64,000 nucleotides of DNA from Cryptomeria japonica (Eukaryota; Streptophyta; Pinopsida; Cupressales; Cupressaceae), in assembly GCF_030272615.1 (NCBI RefSeq), contig NC_081415.1, positions 190,432,270-190,496,269 of the forward strand. Reading direction: 5' to 3'. Of the stretch, positions 24,576 to 36,793 are shown one piece after another. The stretch's first letter is position 1; each line of letters starts with the position of its first letter. The notes below the pieces were generated by a model. The model worked only from the letters and a program-made list of their open reading frames with translations. It did not search any database and was not told where the DNA came from. Both the position numbers and the translations under genes were made by a program.

Positions 24576-26089
24576 TGTTGGCATGATTGGCATAACTGAT
24601 GCAAATGAAAAATGATGACTGAACTGGTGAAGGACTATTTGTGATGACATTGTGATGAAGAGATTGAGATTGCATAATTGGATAACTTTGATAAGTTATG
24701 TGTGTTGTCATTTATGACAACTAGTGTTTATTAGGTTGTACTTTATCATCTTAGTCTTTTTGGTCTACTGGAAAGACCTTACCAGCAAAGAAATAGGAAA
24801 ATAGGAATTATGACCTTAACCGGTAAACGAAGAAAATATTTTGGTTAGATCTAGTGATTCATGATGATTGAAGTATTACAGTTTTGAATGGGAGTTTGTA
24901 TCATTTTAATATGTATCTGACCAAAACCACATCATGTTTTGGTTACCAGAAGTCATGTTTATGATTTTTGTTATATTATGTAGGGTTTAAGAAGGTTTTA
25001 AGGAGTGGTAAAGAATTCTTATAACCGGTAATGATTTTTGTTTTGGTGGTGATTTACATCAAGTTCAAATGTTGGTGATGATGTGGCTAGAAACATGTGA
25101 AGTATTTGAATGATATTTTGGCGCGATCAAGAGCAAATTTATTGGGAATGTGCAAAGTACTTAGTAGAATGATCTAAGGGTTTGACTTTGTATTAGATTG
25201 AGGTGCGCTGATCATCCAATGAGTGTAATTGATTTGTAATTGATTATTATGATCCATTTGATGATCTATAATAAGTTGTAAAGATCTTTGATGATCTATG
25301 TTGTAAGTCTTAGGGTTTTGTAACCAACTAAGATGTAAAGGTTATTTATGTTGGTTTAGTTGATGTTTGTTATGTCGGTGGTTTTGAGAAGAGTGTGAAG
25401 CTGAACAAGAGTGTGAGAGATCTGCCAGAGTGTAGCAGATTTGGAGTAGAATTAGATATGATCAAGCAGTTAAGTGCTATACCTAGATCATTCACTATTG
25501 TTCCCTAATAGTTGTAGCAGTCAAAATCCCTTAACCGGGTAGGTCCTAACAGACCTTACATTGTAAATCCCTTAATCAGGTAGCTCAATATCTGATTGTT
25601 AAATCCTCTTGTGAGGTTGATCCTGATAGGTCAAAGCTCCTAACAAGGCTCATCATCTAAATCCCTTAACTGGGTGACTCCCAAAAGGGTCTTCTCCTAA
25701 TAGGGCATCTTTGTAATCTCCTAACCAGGCTAGGCTCCTAATAGGGTGCATTCCGAAAGAGTGCATAATTTTTTTGGGTACCAATTCCCACCGTGGTTTT
25801 TCCCTATTTGGGTTTCCACATGAAAAACATGGTGCTCATATGGTGAATGTTTAATACGCTGTTATGTTTTATTTTAGTTAATGCATGGTTAATGAACACT
25901 TAATGTGCAGACTTGATAAATCAGATTAGCAGATGATTATCAGTAGATACCAGTACTGGTAAATGGTTTTGTTGTTGGATATTGTTTGATTTGGTGAAAG
26001 TTTTATAAGGTTGAGTTTCAAATTTAAATTTGTTGTTAATACTAATTCAACCCCCCTCTCAGTATTAATTGGATCCTCTAAGATTAACA
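24576..26089 (+). repeat. copia-3 5' LTR
   Basis: Starts TGTTGGCATGATTGGC and ends AGATTAACA after a CCCCCCTCTC run. It matches 29801-31050 up to the gypsy-1 junction. It carries AACCGG/CTAACAGG-type subrepeats at about 25520-25750. Confidence 0.92.
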
Positions 26090-26091
26090 AT

Positions 26092-26103
26092 TGGTATCAA
26101 AGA
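26092..26103 (+). other. Primer binding site of copia-3
   Basis: TGGTATCAAAGA lies two bases after the LTR end, as in copia-1, with a slightly altered 3' half. Confidence 0.8.
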
Positions 26104-26159
26104 ATTGGTCCTCTATGTGTAGAAAGCTTAACAGCTTGAGGGAAAGATCATGAAGAAAG

Positions 26160-29100
26160 ATGATGAAAAAGGAGGGTCCCAAGTTCAACAAGGACAACTA
26201 CTAGATATGGAAAGATCGGGTGAAGATATACATCAAAGGATTGGGTGCTCAGTATTGGAATCATGTGGTAAACAAGTATGTTTCTCCTACTACCAACCCC
26301 TTGATACCGAATGAGCTTAAAGAACAACAAGAAAACATTAAAGCCTTGGAAGCAATTGTAAGTACTTTATCTAATTCTGAGTATATAGATGTTCATAGAT
26401 TAGAAACTATATTTGAGGTATGAGATAAATTAGACTTGATTTATGGAGGAGATGAACATGTACAAAGAGGAAAAGAAGAAATTTTAAGAGGCAAATTTGA
26501 TGAAATGAAAATGGTTGATGGTGAGAACATTGCACAATATGGTCAAAGGATTAAAGAAGTTGTAGGTGGCATTAAGAGTGTTGGACGTAAGATTGATGAT
26601 GATGTTGTTGTTAGTAAAATGCTTAGAACTCTCCTACCATAATATGCTATTAGAGTTTCAGCAATTCAAGAAATAAGATCTATTTCTAAAGGTAAAGTCA
26701 CTGTTGATTCTCTTATTAGAAAGTTGACTACATTTGAGTTAAACAACTTTGATAATAGTGTTTCAAAATCATCTAAATCTACTTTTAAAGCTTTTGTAAT
26801 CAGTACATCTATGAAGAAAGGAAATGATATTTGTCATAATCATGATTGTAGGTCTAGTCATGGAAGTAGCAGAGGTGAGGATGATAATGAAGATCATTTG
26901 ATGGAACTTGAGGCACTATTGGCTAAAAGTTTCCGAGAGGCACTAGTAAGTATAATGGTAAATTACCCTTGAAGTGTTTTTCCTGCAATAATATTGGGCA
27001 CATTGCTGCAAATTGTCCTAATGGTGATAAAAAGGAAAAGTTCAGGAAATTTAAAGGAAAATGACAAAAACATTGCTATGTTGCAGTTGATGAAGGAGTA
27101 ACTGATGAAGAATCAGAAGAAGATGACAATGAGGAGATAGTGTTTGCTGTTGTGAAGGAAGATCAAACTGACAAAAAGCCATTGGTGTCTCACATGAATA
27201 GTGATGATGAATGGATAATAGATAGTGGTTGTTGACACCACATGATTGATGATAGAAACAAGTTCTTATCTCTTGAAGAATTTTATGGCGGTGTGGTAAG
27301 TTTTGGTAACAACTCACCCTGCATGGTTAAAGGTAAAGGAACTATTTCATTGAATGAAAAAAGTAATGCAGATGATGTCTTTTGGTTTGATGGATTAAAA
27401 CATAACCTTTTGAGTGTTGGTCAATTAAATAATAAGGGATATCTTCTAGAATCTAAAAGTGGAGTGTGTAGGATTCTTGGAAGTAATGGAGAATTGATGC
27501 AAAGTGTGATGAAGGTATTTTTATTGGTTACTCTACAAAGAGTAAGGTTTTCAAATGTTATAACAAGAGATCAAAAAGGATCAGTGAGAGTGAAAATGTG
27601 AAGGTAGATGAACTCTCTAAGAAATTTGATGAGACTAGTAGATCTGAACCTGAGAAAGATGAAGAAAAACTTGTGTTTATTGAACCGGAAGTACAAAAGA
27701 ATGATGAGCAGGCAAATTTAGAAATAGGTGCTCAATCGGTAAATGAAGAAAGAGATGAAGAACATGAAGTAGAAGGCACAAAAATTGAACCAGTAATACC
27801 AAGATATGTTAGACTAAATTATTGAGAAGAACAAATTATTGGAGATAAAAATGTTGGTGTACAAACAAGAAGGAAAATCAAAGAAAATTCTTGTCTGATT
27901 TCTACTATTGACACTAAAACAATAAGAGAGGCATTGAAGGATGATGATTAGATTAATTATATGAATGAGGAATTGGATTAGATAGAGAATAACATGACAT
28001 AGATACTTGTTCCCAGACCAAAAGACAAGAATGTGATTGGCACTAAATGGGTCTTTAGAAACAACTTGAATGAAGAAGGCAAGGTTGTGAGGAATAAATC
28101 AAGGTTGGTATGCAAAGGATATGCACAAGAAGAAGGAGAAGATTACGAGAAACCTTTGACCCATGGCAAGATTGGAAGGAGTAATAATGTTACTTGCTTA
28201 TGTTGCATTTAAAGTATTTAAGGTCTACCAAATGGATGTTAAATTTTCTTTTCTTAATGTCACCCTTGAGGAATAAGTGTACATAGAACAAATTGATGGA
28301 TTTGTTTTGTCTGGGGATAAAAATGTGGTTTACAAGTTACATAAGGCACTGTATGGATTGAAGCAGGTACCAAGAGAATGGTATGAAAGATTGCATGCAC
28401 ACCTGATCAAGATAGAATTCTAGCATACCAGTGAAGACAATAACACATATCTTGAGACTAATGGAGACATAGTGTTGATAGCTGATGTATTTGTAGATGA
28501 TATAATTTTTGGAGGTGATGATGATTTATGTATGGATTTTACTAAGGAGATGAAGAAATAATTTGAGATGTCTCTTATTGGTGAGATTAAGTTTTTCATT
28601 GGGTTGTAGGTCCAGCAATTGGATGGTGGAATGTTTGTTTGTGAGAGTAAGTATGTAAAGGAAGTTTTGAAATTTTTTGGCATGGAGGATTGTAAATTGG
28701 TTGGTACTTTGATGGTGACAGGTTGTAAATTGTCTAAACAGGATGATTCACCCTTTATTGATGAAAAAGAATATAGGTCCATGATTGGTAAGTGGCATTA
28801 TGTTGTTCAAAGTAGGTCTGATATTGCACATGTTGTTGGTTTGGTTGCTAGATTTTAGAAGGATCCCAAGGAGACTCACTTGGTAGTGGTGAAAAGGATA
28901 TTTAGATATCTAAAAGGTACAATTGGTTATGGCTTATGGTATCCTTATAAAAATGATTTTTCTTTGGAATTGTTTATTGATGCAGATTGGGCAGGTAATG
29001 TTGATGACTCGGAAAGAACTACCAGTGGAGCTTTTCTTCTTGGAGGTAGATTGGTTGCTTGGACAAGTAAAAAGAAAACATGTGTATCATAGTTAACAAC

Positions 29101-29443
29101 AGAGGTAGAGTATGTTGTAGCACAAATGAATTGCACGTAGGCAATCTGGATGAGACATGTGTTTAAAGGTTTTAAACTTGATATGTCTGAATCGGTAACT
29201 ATTTATTATGACAATACAAGTGCAATTAATATTTCAAAAAATTATGTATTACATGCAAGAACTAAACACATAGAATTGAAATATCACTTTCTAAGTGAGA
29301 GAGTACAAGAAAGACAAGTCATAATGGAGTATGTGACAAGCTAAGAGTAGCTAGCAAACATTTTCACAAAACCATTGCCAAAGACTACCTTTGAGTAACT
29401 CAGAGGTAAATTAGGGGTTAGAGCCCTACACAAGAAAAAATAG
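26160..29443 (+). pseudogene. gag-pol: copia-3 gag-pol remnant, integrase core deleted
   Basis: Starts at ATG 26160 (MMKKEGPKFNKDNY then a stop). Gag follows in one frame to about 26930, then a frameshift. The CCHC knuckle CFSCNNIGHIAANC is at about 26975-27015. Protease has DSGC followed by a stop near 27230. Pre-integrase sequence runs to GSNGELMQS (about 27510), where the reading jumps straight to the region that in copia-1 lies after integrase (CDEGIFIGYSTKSK), in another frame. RT follows at about 28010-28620 with FVDDIIFGG, and RNase H at 28880-29400 with YHFLSERVQ. Many stops are TAG, TGA or TAA. The polyprotein would end at 29443. Without an integrase core it could not integrate by itself. 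Confidence 0.9.
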
Positions 29444-29615
29444 GTTGCAAGAGATGCATCAATCCAGTATGCTTATTGAACACTTTTCACTATGGATTGA
29501 TGAAATGATGGCTACTCTATGGGGGAGCAACTTAGATGAGATTTGTAGAGATGTTGAAGACAACGACAACAAATTTGATGACCGTCGATGCATATGCACC
29601 TTTGGCATTGTTGTC

Positions 29616-29630
29616 AAAGGGGGAGAATAA
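29616..29630 (+). other. Internal polypurine tract in copia-3 3' UTR
   Basis: AAAGGGGGAGAATAA after GGCATTGTTGTC. It is the same arrangement as 13995-14015 in copia-1. Confidence 0.5.
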
Positions 29631-29788
29631 GAAATATGATTGGGGAGAAGAAATTTATTAGCCTCAGGAGAAGAAGATGTGTAACAGAAAGGGACTGAAG
29701 AGTGAAGTGCAATAGAGGAGTTCCAGAACTAAGCAACATGATTTTAGTTGAATATGTTGGTGTTTATGTTGGTATTTCCATCAATGCC

Positions 29789-29800
29789 AAAGGGGGAGAA
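29789..29800 (+). other. Terminal polypurine tract of copia-3
   Basis: AAAGGGGGAGAA abuts the TG start of the 3' LTR at 29801. Confidence 0.88.
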
Positions 29801-31050
29801 TGTTGGCATGATTGGCATAATTGATGTAGATGAAGAATGATGACTGAACTGGTAAAGGACTGTTTGTGATGATAGTGTGATGAAGAGATTGAGACTGCAT
29901 GATTGGATGAATTTGATCAGTTATTTATGTTGCCATTGATGGAAAATGATGTTTACTATGTTCTATTTTATCATCTTAGTCTTTTTAGTCTACTAGAAAG
30001 ACCCTACCGGTAAAGAAATAGGAAACTAGGAATTTGGACCTTAATCGGTAAACGAAGAAATGTTTTGATTAGATCTGGCGATTGGTGATGATTGAAGTAT
30101 TGCGGTTTGGAATGTGATTTTGTATCATTGTAATATGTATCTGATTAGAACTGCATCATGTTTTAGTTACCAGAATTCATGTTTATGCTTTATGTTATAT
30201 TTTCTATAGGGTTTAAGAAGGGTTTAAGGATCGGTAAAGAATTCTTATAACCAGTAATAATGTTTGGTTTGGTAGTGATCTAAATCAAGTTCAAATGTTG
30301 GTGATGATGTGGCTGGAACCGCGTGAAGTGTTTGAATGTTGTTTTGGTGCAATCAAGAGTGAATTTCTTGGGAATGTGCAAAGTGCTTAGCAGAATGAGC
30401 TAAGGGTTTGAATTTGTATTAGATCAAGGTGCGGTGATCATTCAATAATTATAATTGATTTGTAATTAATTGTTATGATCCATTTGATGATCTATAATGA
30501 GTTGTAAAGATCTATGATTATCTATGTTGTAAGTCTTAGGGTTTTGTAACCGACTAAGATGTAAAGGTTATTTATGTCAGTTTAGTTGATGTTTATTGTG
30601 TTGGTGGTTTTGAGAAGATTGTGAAGCCAAACCAAAGTAGCAGATTTGGAGTAGAATTGGATTTGATCAAACAAGCAGTTAAGTGCTATACCTAGATCAT
30701 TCACTATTGTTCCCTAATAGTTGCAGTAGTAAAATCCCTTAACTGGGTGGGTCCTAACTGACCTTACATTGTAAATCTCTTAACCAGATAGCTCAACCTC
30801 TGAGTGTTAAATACTCTTTTGAGGTTGATCCTAATAGGTCAAAGCTCCTAACAGGGCTCATCATCTAAATCCCTTAACTAGGTGACTCCTAATAGAGCAT
30901 CTTTGTAAGCTCCTAACCAAGCTAGGCTCCTAACAGGGTGCATTTCAAAAGAATGCACAATTTTTGTGGGTCCCAATTCCCACCATGGTTTTTCCCTATT
31001 TGGGTTTCCATATGAAAAACATGGTGTTCATATGGTGAATGTTTTTATGT
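29801..31050 (+). repeat. copia-3 3' LTR, interrupted by gypsy-1
   Basis: Colinear with the 5' LTR from TGTTGGCATGATTGGC to CATATGGTGAATG, then breaks at 31050 where TGTAGACACC of gypsy-1 begins. The remaining part of the LTR is not found next to the right end of the gypsy-1 fragment. Confidence 0.88.
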
Positions 31051-32022
31051 TGTAGACACCTAATATTAATTAAATCAATATTTAATTAATTTAAGCCTGT
31101 CAACATAATTGATTGACTTAATTGTGTTATCCTTATTCTTCTTAGTGTTAATTTAATCTAATTTTATTAATTCTATCAATATTGTCCAATAATTAATTTA
31201 TCAAATAAATTAATTATTCCCTTATTCTTCTAAAGTCCCCTCCAATAATTATTTCCTCTAAACCCACTTAGTTAATTAATTCTAATTAATTAACCTAGTC
31301 ATGTGATTCCTACAAATCACTTTTCCTAATCCCACTTAGCCTAATTAATCCTTCTAGAATATCTCATAATCATGATTATCATTATCCCTCAATTTTTAAT
31401 TCCCACTCATGTCACATCAACATTGAGTCTCTCAAAGAAATTCAAATTTCTTTGAATCCCTCAATGCATCCTTATTTTGGAATTTTTAATTCCTCATATT
31501 TGAAATTCAAATTTCTCCCCCCTTTTCCCAAGGAATTTTATATTCTTGTTTATTTTCCCAAGGCACCCTTGATCCATTCCTTCTATCTAAAATCAATCTC
31601 AACCCTTCATGATCAAATATCTTGGCCCTCCATTGGCCTTCTCCAATCTATAAATTGGAGCCTATTCTCCTCACAAATAGTCCACTTCTCATGCATTGTC
31701 ATGCTTCTTATTTCTTCTCTCATCCTCTTCATAATCCTCTATCAAATCCATCCATCCTTAATCTTTCAATCCAAATCCAATCCATCAATCTATCTTGTTG
31801 AGCACAAAGGAGATCAATCCATATCCAAATCAAGCAAGCATCACATCAAGTGGAGCATCAAGGGGGCATCCTCATCATCCACTTCATCAAGCTCAATCTG
31901 AAGGAGAAGGTAAAATAGCAAGGTAAAAATGATTTCTTGATGTTTTCATGTTTTTTATGCTTATTTCATTGTGTTTTTGATCATTTGACCTTTCATTCCA
32001 TTTTCCCCTCTTCATTATGGCA
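31051..32022 (+). repeat. gypsy-1 5' LTR (right end tentative)
   Basis: Starts TGTAGACACC at 31051. The likely end is ATGGCA at 32022, since the following CTAGTGGGACCCACATCC occupies the place of a primer site, as after the gypsy-2 LTR. The first 300 bases are TTAATTAA-rich, as in gypsy-2. Confidence 0.5.
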
Positions 32023-33835
32023 TGCCTAGTGGGACCCACATCCCTAATCTAACCTTCCTTGCAAGTTTTGTAATTTTTTGGTTGTAGGCAACACTTCAGC
32101 TTGAAAGTTCATACGACATTTTGCATATCGTAGGATGAGTTTTTGTGTTTTGTCGTCCTGGGATTAGGGAATTGTCATACTACTCTATGAAGAAACTTGT
32201 ACGAGTTTCTGATTGATCCTACATTCCATCTCTCCTCTTTCTAATTCTATTTTTCTTCTTCTCTATCACAGAAACCCATACAAGTTTTTGTTCCCAGCCG
32301 TATGAGTTTCTATTCCCAATTGTACGAGTTTCTATACTAAACCTTACGAGTTTATGTTTACTCATATGTAATCATGAGAATACTCGTATGGGCCTATGAG
32401 AAAACTTGTATTAGTTACTATTCTCTTTCTTATAATTTAAGTTATATTCTATATATATATATTGTCAGGATGTTTGAGAGGGGTTTCAGATTTCTAGGAG
32501 TTATAATGCAAAATCTAGTTTTTGAAGGTTTTTCCAAATTTTAGACTTAGTCAAATTTCAGGGCTTTTTAGGATCAGGAGTTTTTGGATGTTTTGACAGT
32601 CTAACAAGTGTTTGTAGATCTCATTTGTAAAAGGATTCATCAATCAAACCTACGCTTGTCAAAGACTTCATTTTGAAACTACTAACCAAGTGGTTTTGCA
32701 GGTTGCCTTGGAGATCCAATTAAACCATTTGTTTTCGATTTTTAGGCACTTAGGCTTAATTAGGGGGTAAATGAATCATTTTATTTCATTTTTGTTGAAA
32801 GTGTGAAAGTAGGAGAGTATTCTCTTTTCTATCTAGACAATTAGAAATCTAGACCTTTGGCACTTTTCTAGTTTGTTTGTGTTACCCTTAGCGGGTCTGC
32901 CCTCTTGAGTTGCTCTTAGAGATGGTGAGAGGGGAATGACCCAAGTGAGTACACCCAGACCTGGGGTTCCCAAATCACTATTATAAATAGGCCATTGAGA
33001 TCAAAATAATAAATGCTTAGGGTTATTTGAGAGTTCACTCTCACATTGGGTGCTTAGTAGGATGCTAGAGATCTCAATCACACTTGCATGACTACTAGAT
33101 TCTTGGTGCTTCATTAGGCTATAGGCCTCAATTGTGCTTGTGTAACTCTAAAGGGTAGTTCCTAATGGGAAGACATACTAAACACCTTGTGCATAGTGGC
33201 CAAAAACCTTCTAGTCATTGGTGGAGGAGGTCGGACCTCCAAAGCCGCCCATATTTTTACGACCCTTAGTAGAGACACAAAGTTCACCATGAGGATTTTT
33301 CATGGGAATTGATGCTTGGCTTCCCCAGAGAAGTGAGTACCATGGAGGGGAGTTAGTGGGTTCAAGCATCTAAGTTTCCACTCTGGGTAAGTGTAGTTGG
33401 GAAACCAATTGGGATCCATTGATTATTGTCTTTTCTCACCATAGGATATGTTGTGAAGGAGCATGAGTGTCTTTTGAGTCTAACTTCTTTTAACCATTGT
33501 GTTTTCTTTACTTGACATATCTTTCCAATTCCATCCCCAACAACCAATCAATCCTCGCTCTCTCCAAATTACATCTTTTCATCATCAAATCCTTAATCCA
33601 TTTCTATCTATCCAAGAAATTCATCAATCACCAATCCACTTTCATCCATTCAAACAATCATCCTTCCTCAACCAATATTTTGGTCCAAATCATTCATCTG
33701 ACTTTGTGTAGCCTCCCCCTTTATTATTCCTTCTATCTATCCATTCTCCCATAATCATTCTCCCTCTAATCCAATCAAATCTCAAAAATTCCAATCAATC
33801 AAATCTATCCATCTTCCTAATCTGGTTATCTAGTC
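32023..33835 (+). other. gypsy-1 leader with degenerate TACGAGTTTCT repeats
   Basis: No supported coding frame. Between about 32140 and 32420 the words CGTATGAGTTTCTATTCCC, TGTACGAGTTTCTAT and CTTACGAGTTTATG recur at about 20-30 base spacing. A conserved-looking block at 33250-33480 resembles the gypsy-2 leader. Long non-coding leaders are common in Tat elements. Confidence 0.45.
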
Positions 33836-34400
33836 CAATCAATCAATTGTCCAATCCAATTCAATCCAATTCAATCCAATCCAATCCAATCCAATCAAAT
33901 CAAATCAAATCAAATCAAATCAAATCCAATCTAATCCATCTCAATCCAATCCAATCAATCAATCATCCAATCAAATCAGGTCCTAATCCAAGGACTCATC
34001 CAATTCAATCCAATCCAATCCAATCCAATCAAATCAAATCAAATCAATCAAATCAAATCCAATCTAATCCAATTCAATCCAATCCAATCCAATCAATCAA
34101 TCATCCAATCAAATCAAGTCCTAATCCAAGGACCAATCCAATTCAATCCAATCCAAATCCAATCAAACCAAGTCCTAATCCAAGGACGAATCCAATCAAA
34201 TCCAATCCAAATCCAATCAAATCAAGTCCTAATCCAATCAAATCAAATCAAACCAAACCAAATCAAATCCAATCCAAATCCAATAAAATCAAGTCCTAAT
34301 CAAGGGAGTAATCCAATCCAATCCAATCCAATTCCAATCCAAATCAAATCCAATCCAAATCTAATCAAATCTAATCCATCATCATTCCAAGCCAAGTCCT
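33836..34400 (+). repeat. Pentanucleotide satellite-like array (AATCC/AATCA)n
   Basis: About 560 bases built almost wholly from AATCC, AATCA, AATTC and AATCT pentamers, with larger near-repeats that include CAAGTCCTAATCCAAGGA about every 60-100 bases. Read in one frame it gives Asn-Pro-Ile-Gln-Ser repeats (33847-34299), because three pentamers make five codons. I treat that open frame as a by-product of the repeat. Confidence 0.85.
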
Positions 34401-34488
34401 AATCCTAATCTTCATTTAACATCATCTTCACAGTTTTTCCCCTCTAGAACATATTCATCCAATTCCAATCTAATCCTTCACTCTCAAC

Positions 34489-36172
34489 ATGACTACCCAT
34501 AATTTCAAAGCTTGGATTGAGAAGATGCTCATGGAAGTTCATGAATCTACCTACCAAGTTAATCCCATAATCTCCCACTCGCCTATCATACCTTCATCCA
34601 TCCCATCTCAACACATTACACCCAATCCCAATCTATACCATATCTCCATCTTATTCCCCATCCATATCACCATATTATCCCTCATCCACATACTCCTCTA
34701 ATCCGATATGTATACCTCCATCTCCCCCCCCATCTACATCCCAATCCCCATCCCTCTACAACGCATTCATTACCTCTACTCCCCATCCAAATCCTTTACT
34801 CCATAGTCTTCCAATCATTAATCCTAATTCCACAATCCATTATCCTAATCCTCCATCCAATCCCAATCCTCCATCTAATCCTAATTCTCCATCTAATCCT
34901 AATCCTCCCAAATCCATATTGTCCACATCCTCCAAATCCATCATCCATAATCTTATCCAAGACATGCTATCAAAGGAGACAAAATCCTCACCTCAAAGAA
35001 AAGTGGCCAAGTCTCCTCAAGTCCTCCATCCACCCAAATCACCTCCACCTCAAAACAAATACCAATCCTTCACACTTCATGATACCCCCATTTCCCCATC
35101 TACTTACATCAAAGGTTCCATATCTTCCTCCATCACACAATCCCCCCAACTCCAAACATACCAAAAGCTCATTCCAAAGCATGCTATCATAGAATACTAT
35201 CCATCTCATGATGCATCTCCCTCTACTCCATCTAATGATGGAATTCCCTCCACTTCCTCTCATGATCATATGGTTCCTTGATCCAACCCTCTCCCTCCAT
35301 TGCATGATCCACTTTCATCTCATGATCCAATCACCCCTCCCACTCCATCTCATGATACCCTCCCTAGTCAAGATCAAAGTATCCCTTCATATCCATCTCA
35401 TGATCCTAATCCATCTAAAGATCTAGATCTTCCTTCCACATTTCATCCCCCTCAAAATAGACTCGCATCTCATTTCTAAAATAATAAGGGTCCTCAAGCT
35501 AATTCTCAAGATGTTGGTACATCCTCTATTCCTCTTAAATCCAAATTTCCTTCATACAAATGAGAACCCCATTATCCCCCGTCAGCCACATCCATTTTGG
35601 GATCCTATATTCCAAAGCTAAATCCTCCATTCCTTCCATCCATTTTGGGTTCTTATATCCCTCCATCCACTATCCCTAAGCAAGATCAACAAAGGCACAG
35701 ATAATTGAATACCTCCCAACATGCTTCTTCCATCATCCCACCATCCATAAAATCCTTAAGTCATTCATCCTCATGGACCCATCCCATTTCCATTGGAAGC
35801 AATTTGGATGCCCAATCTAAAAAGAATAAAGCTCAAAATCCACAAAAATCAAAGGATCAACATGTCCCCTCAAAATGACATGCTCAAAACAAAAATATGA
35901 TCTGAAAGAAAGAAAAATCAAATAGGCCACAAAGGCCCCAAAAGAAAAAATCACAAACTATGTGGATTCCCAAAGAAGCAATGCATCCCAAAGAAAAATC
36001 AAAATTGGAATTGAAACTTGTTATTCCAAAAGCTCCATCCATTCATAAGTCCTCCAATCCTCCATCTAACGCTCCTCCATCTTCAAAATCCATTTTGGGT
36101 CCTTATGTCTCAAAATCCACTATCCCAACTTCATCATCCGCTTCTTCTATTTTGGGTCATCATTTCCCTTGA
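34489..36172 (+). pseudogene. Ser/Pro/His-rich decayed frame of gypsy-1
   Basis: ATG 34489 opens MTTHNFKAWIEKMLMEVHES, and a second frame takes over by about 34600-34900 and continues to 36172 with about six stops. The product is very rich in Ser, Pro, Asn and His, with repeats such as SHDPITPPTPSHD and the recurring word SILGSYIP/SILGPYV (near 35592, 35638, 36095 and 36150), and a Lys-rich segment near 35820-36020. I do not recognise a family. Its position after an LTR and leader suggests gag or an extra 5' frame of the element. It could be a captured low-complexity gene piece. Confidence 0.4.
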
Positions 36173-36793
36173 ATGCTACTTTCTTTTGCAGCATTCAAGG
36201 GATTTAAGGTATACCAGATGGATGTAAAGTCTACGTTCTTGAATGGAATCCTAGAAGAGGAAGTGTATATTGAGCAACTAGATGGGTTTGTCATATCAAA
36301 AGATAGTAACATGGTGTGTAGATTACACAAGGCCCTGTATGGATTGAAATAAGGACCAAGGGCATGGTATGAATGGTTACACTCTCATATTGTGAAGATA
36401 GGATTTCAGAGAACAAGTGAGGATAGCAACATCTACCTGAAATTTGAAGGTGACCAGATTCTGATTAGTTAAGTATTTGTAGATGACATAATCTTTGGAG
36501 GAGATGATGAAATGAGCAATGCATTTGCAGATGAAATGAAGAAAGAGTTTGAGATGTCTCTGATTGGAGAGATAAAGTTCTTTATTGGTTTACAGATTCA
36601 GCAAATGAAAGAGGGTATCTTTATTACCCAGTCTAAGTATGTCAAAGAGGTATTGAAGACCTTTGGCATGGAGGAGAGAAAACTAGTTTGTACACTGATG
36701 GTGACTGGATGTAAATTGACTAAGGAAGATGATTCAACGTTAGTGAATGAGAAGGAGTATTGGTCAATGATCGATAAGCTACACTATATGGTG
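36173..36793 (+). pseudogene. pol: copia-4 RT fragment, left of the nested copia-5
   Basis: Copia RT from [13 protein letters not shown] through FVDDIIFGG to SKYVKEVLKTFGME and EKEYWSMIDKLHYMV, with in-frame TAA stops near 36350 and 36470. It has lost everything 5' of the RT, joining gypsy-1 sequence at about 36172. The frame is broken at 36793 by copia-5 and resumes at 44163 with HSRPDIAHVVGI, so the two pieces once formed one gene. Confidence 0.92.
36789..36793. repeat. Target site duplication of copia-5, left copy
   Basis: TGGTG precedes the left LTR of copia-5 and recurs at 44163-44167 after the right LTR. Confidence 0.9.

Larger units (their letters stand above)
24576..31050 (+). mobile_element. 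Ty1-copia element lacking the integrase core (copia-3)
   Basis: 5' LTR 24576-26089, primer site 26092-26103, gag-pol relic 26160-29443, polypurine tract 29789-29800, and 3' LTR 29801-31050 cut by gypsy-1. It is inserted at the end of the copia-2 3' LTR. Its pol has lost the integrase catalytic core by a deletion at about 27500. Confidence 0.88.
31051..36172 (+). mobile_element. Ty3-gypsy (Tat-like) fragment: LTR, leader and decayed body (gypsy-1)
   Basis: Begins TGTAGACACCTAATATTAAT, closely like the gypsy-2 LTR start (TGTAGACACCTAAAAATG). After a ~1 kb LTR comes a long leader, a pentamer repeat and a Ser/Pro-rich decayed frame. The leader at about 33320-33385 holds a stretch also present in gypsy-2 at about 47615-47670 (AGAAGTG...CCATGGAG...GGAG). 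No RT, integrase or 3' LTR is present. Sequence similarity switches abruptly to copia-4 at about 36172. The Tat assignment rests on LTR ends and leader likeness, not on pol. Confidence 0.6.

Noticed and set aside
33847-34299. Asn-Pro-Ile-Gln-Ser repeat protein
   Set aside because: By-product of AATCC/AATCA pentamers. No start context or non-repeat domain.
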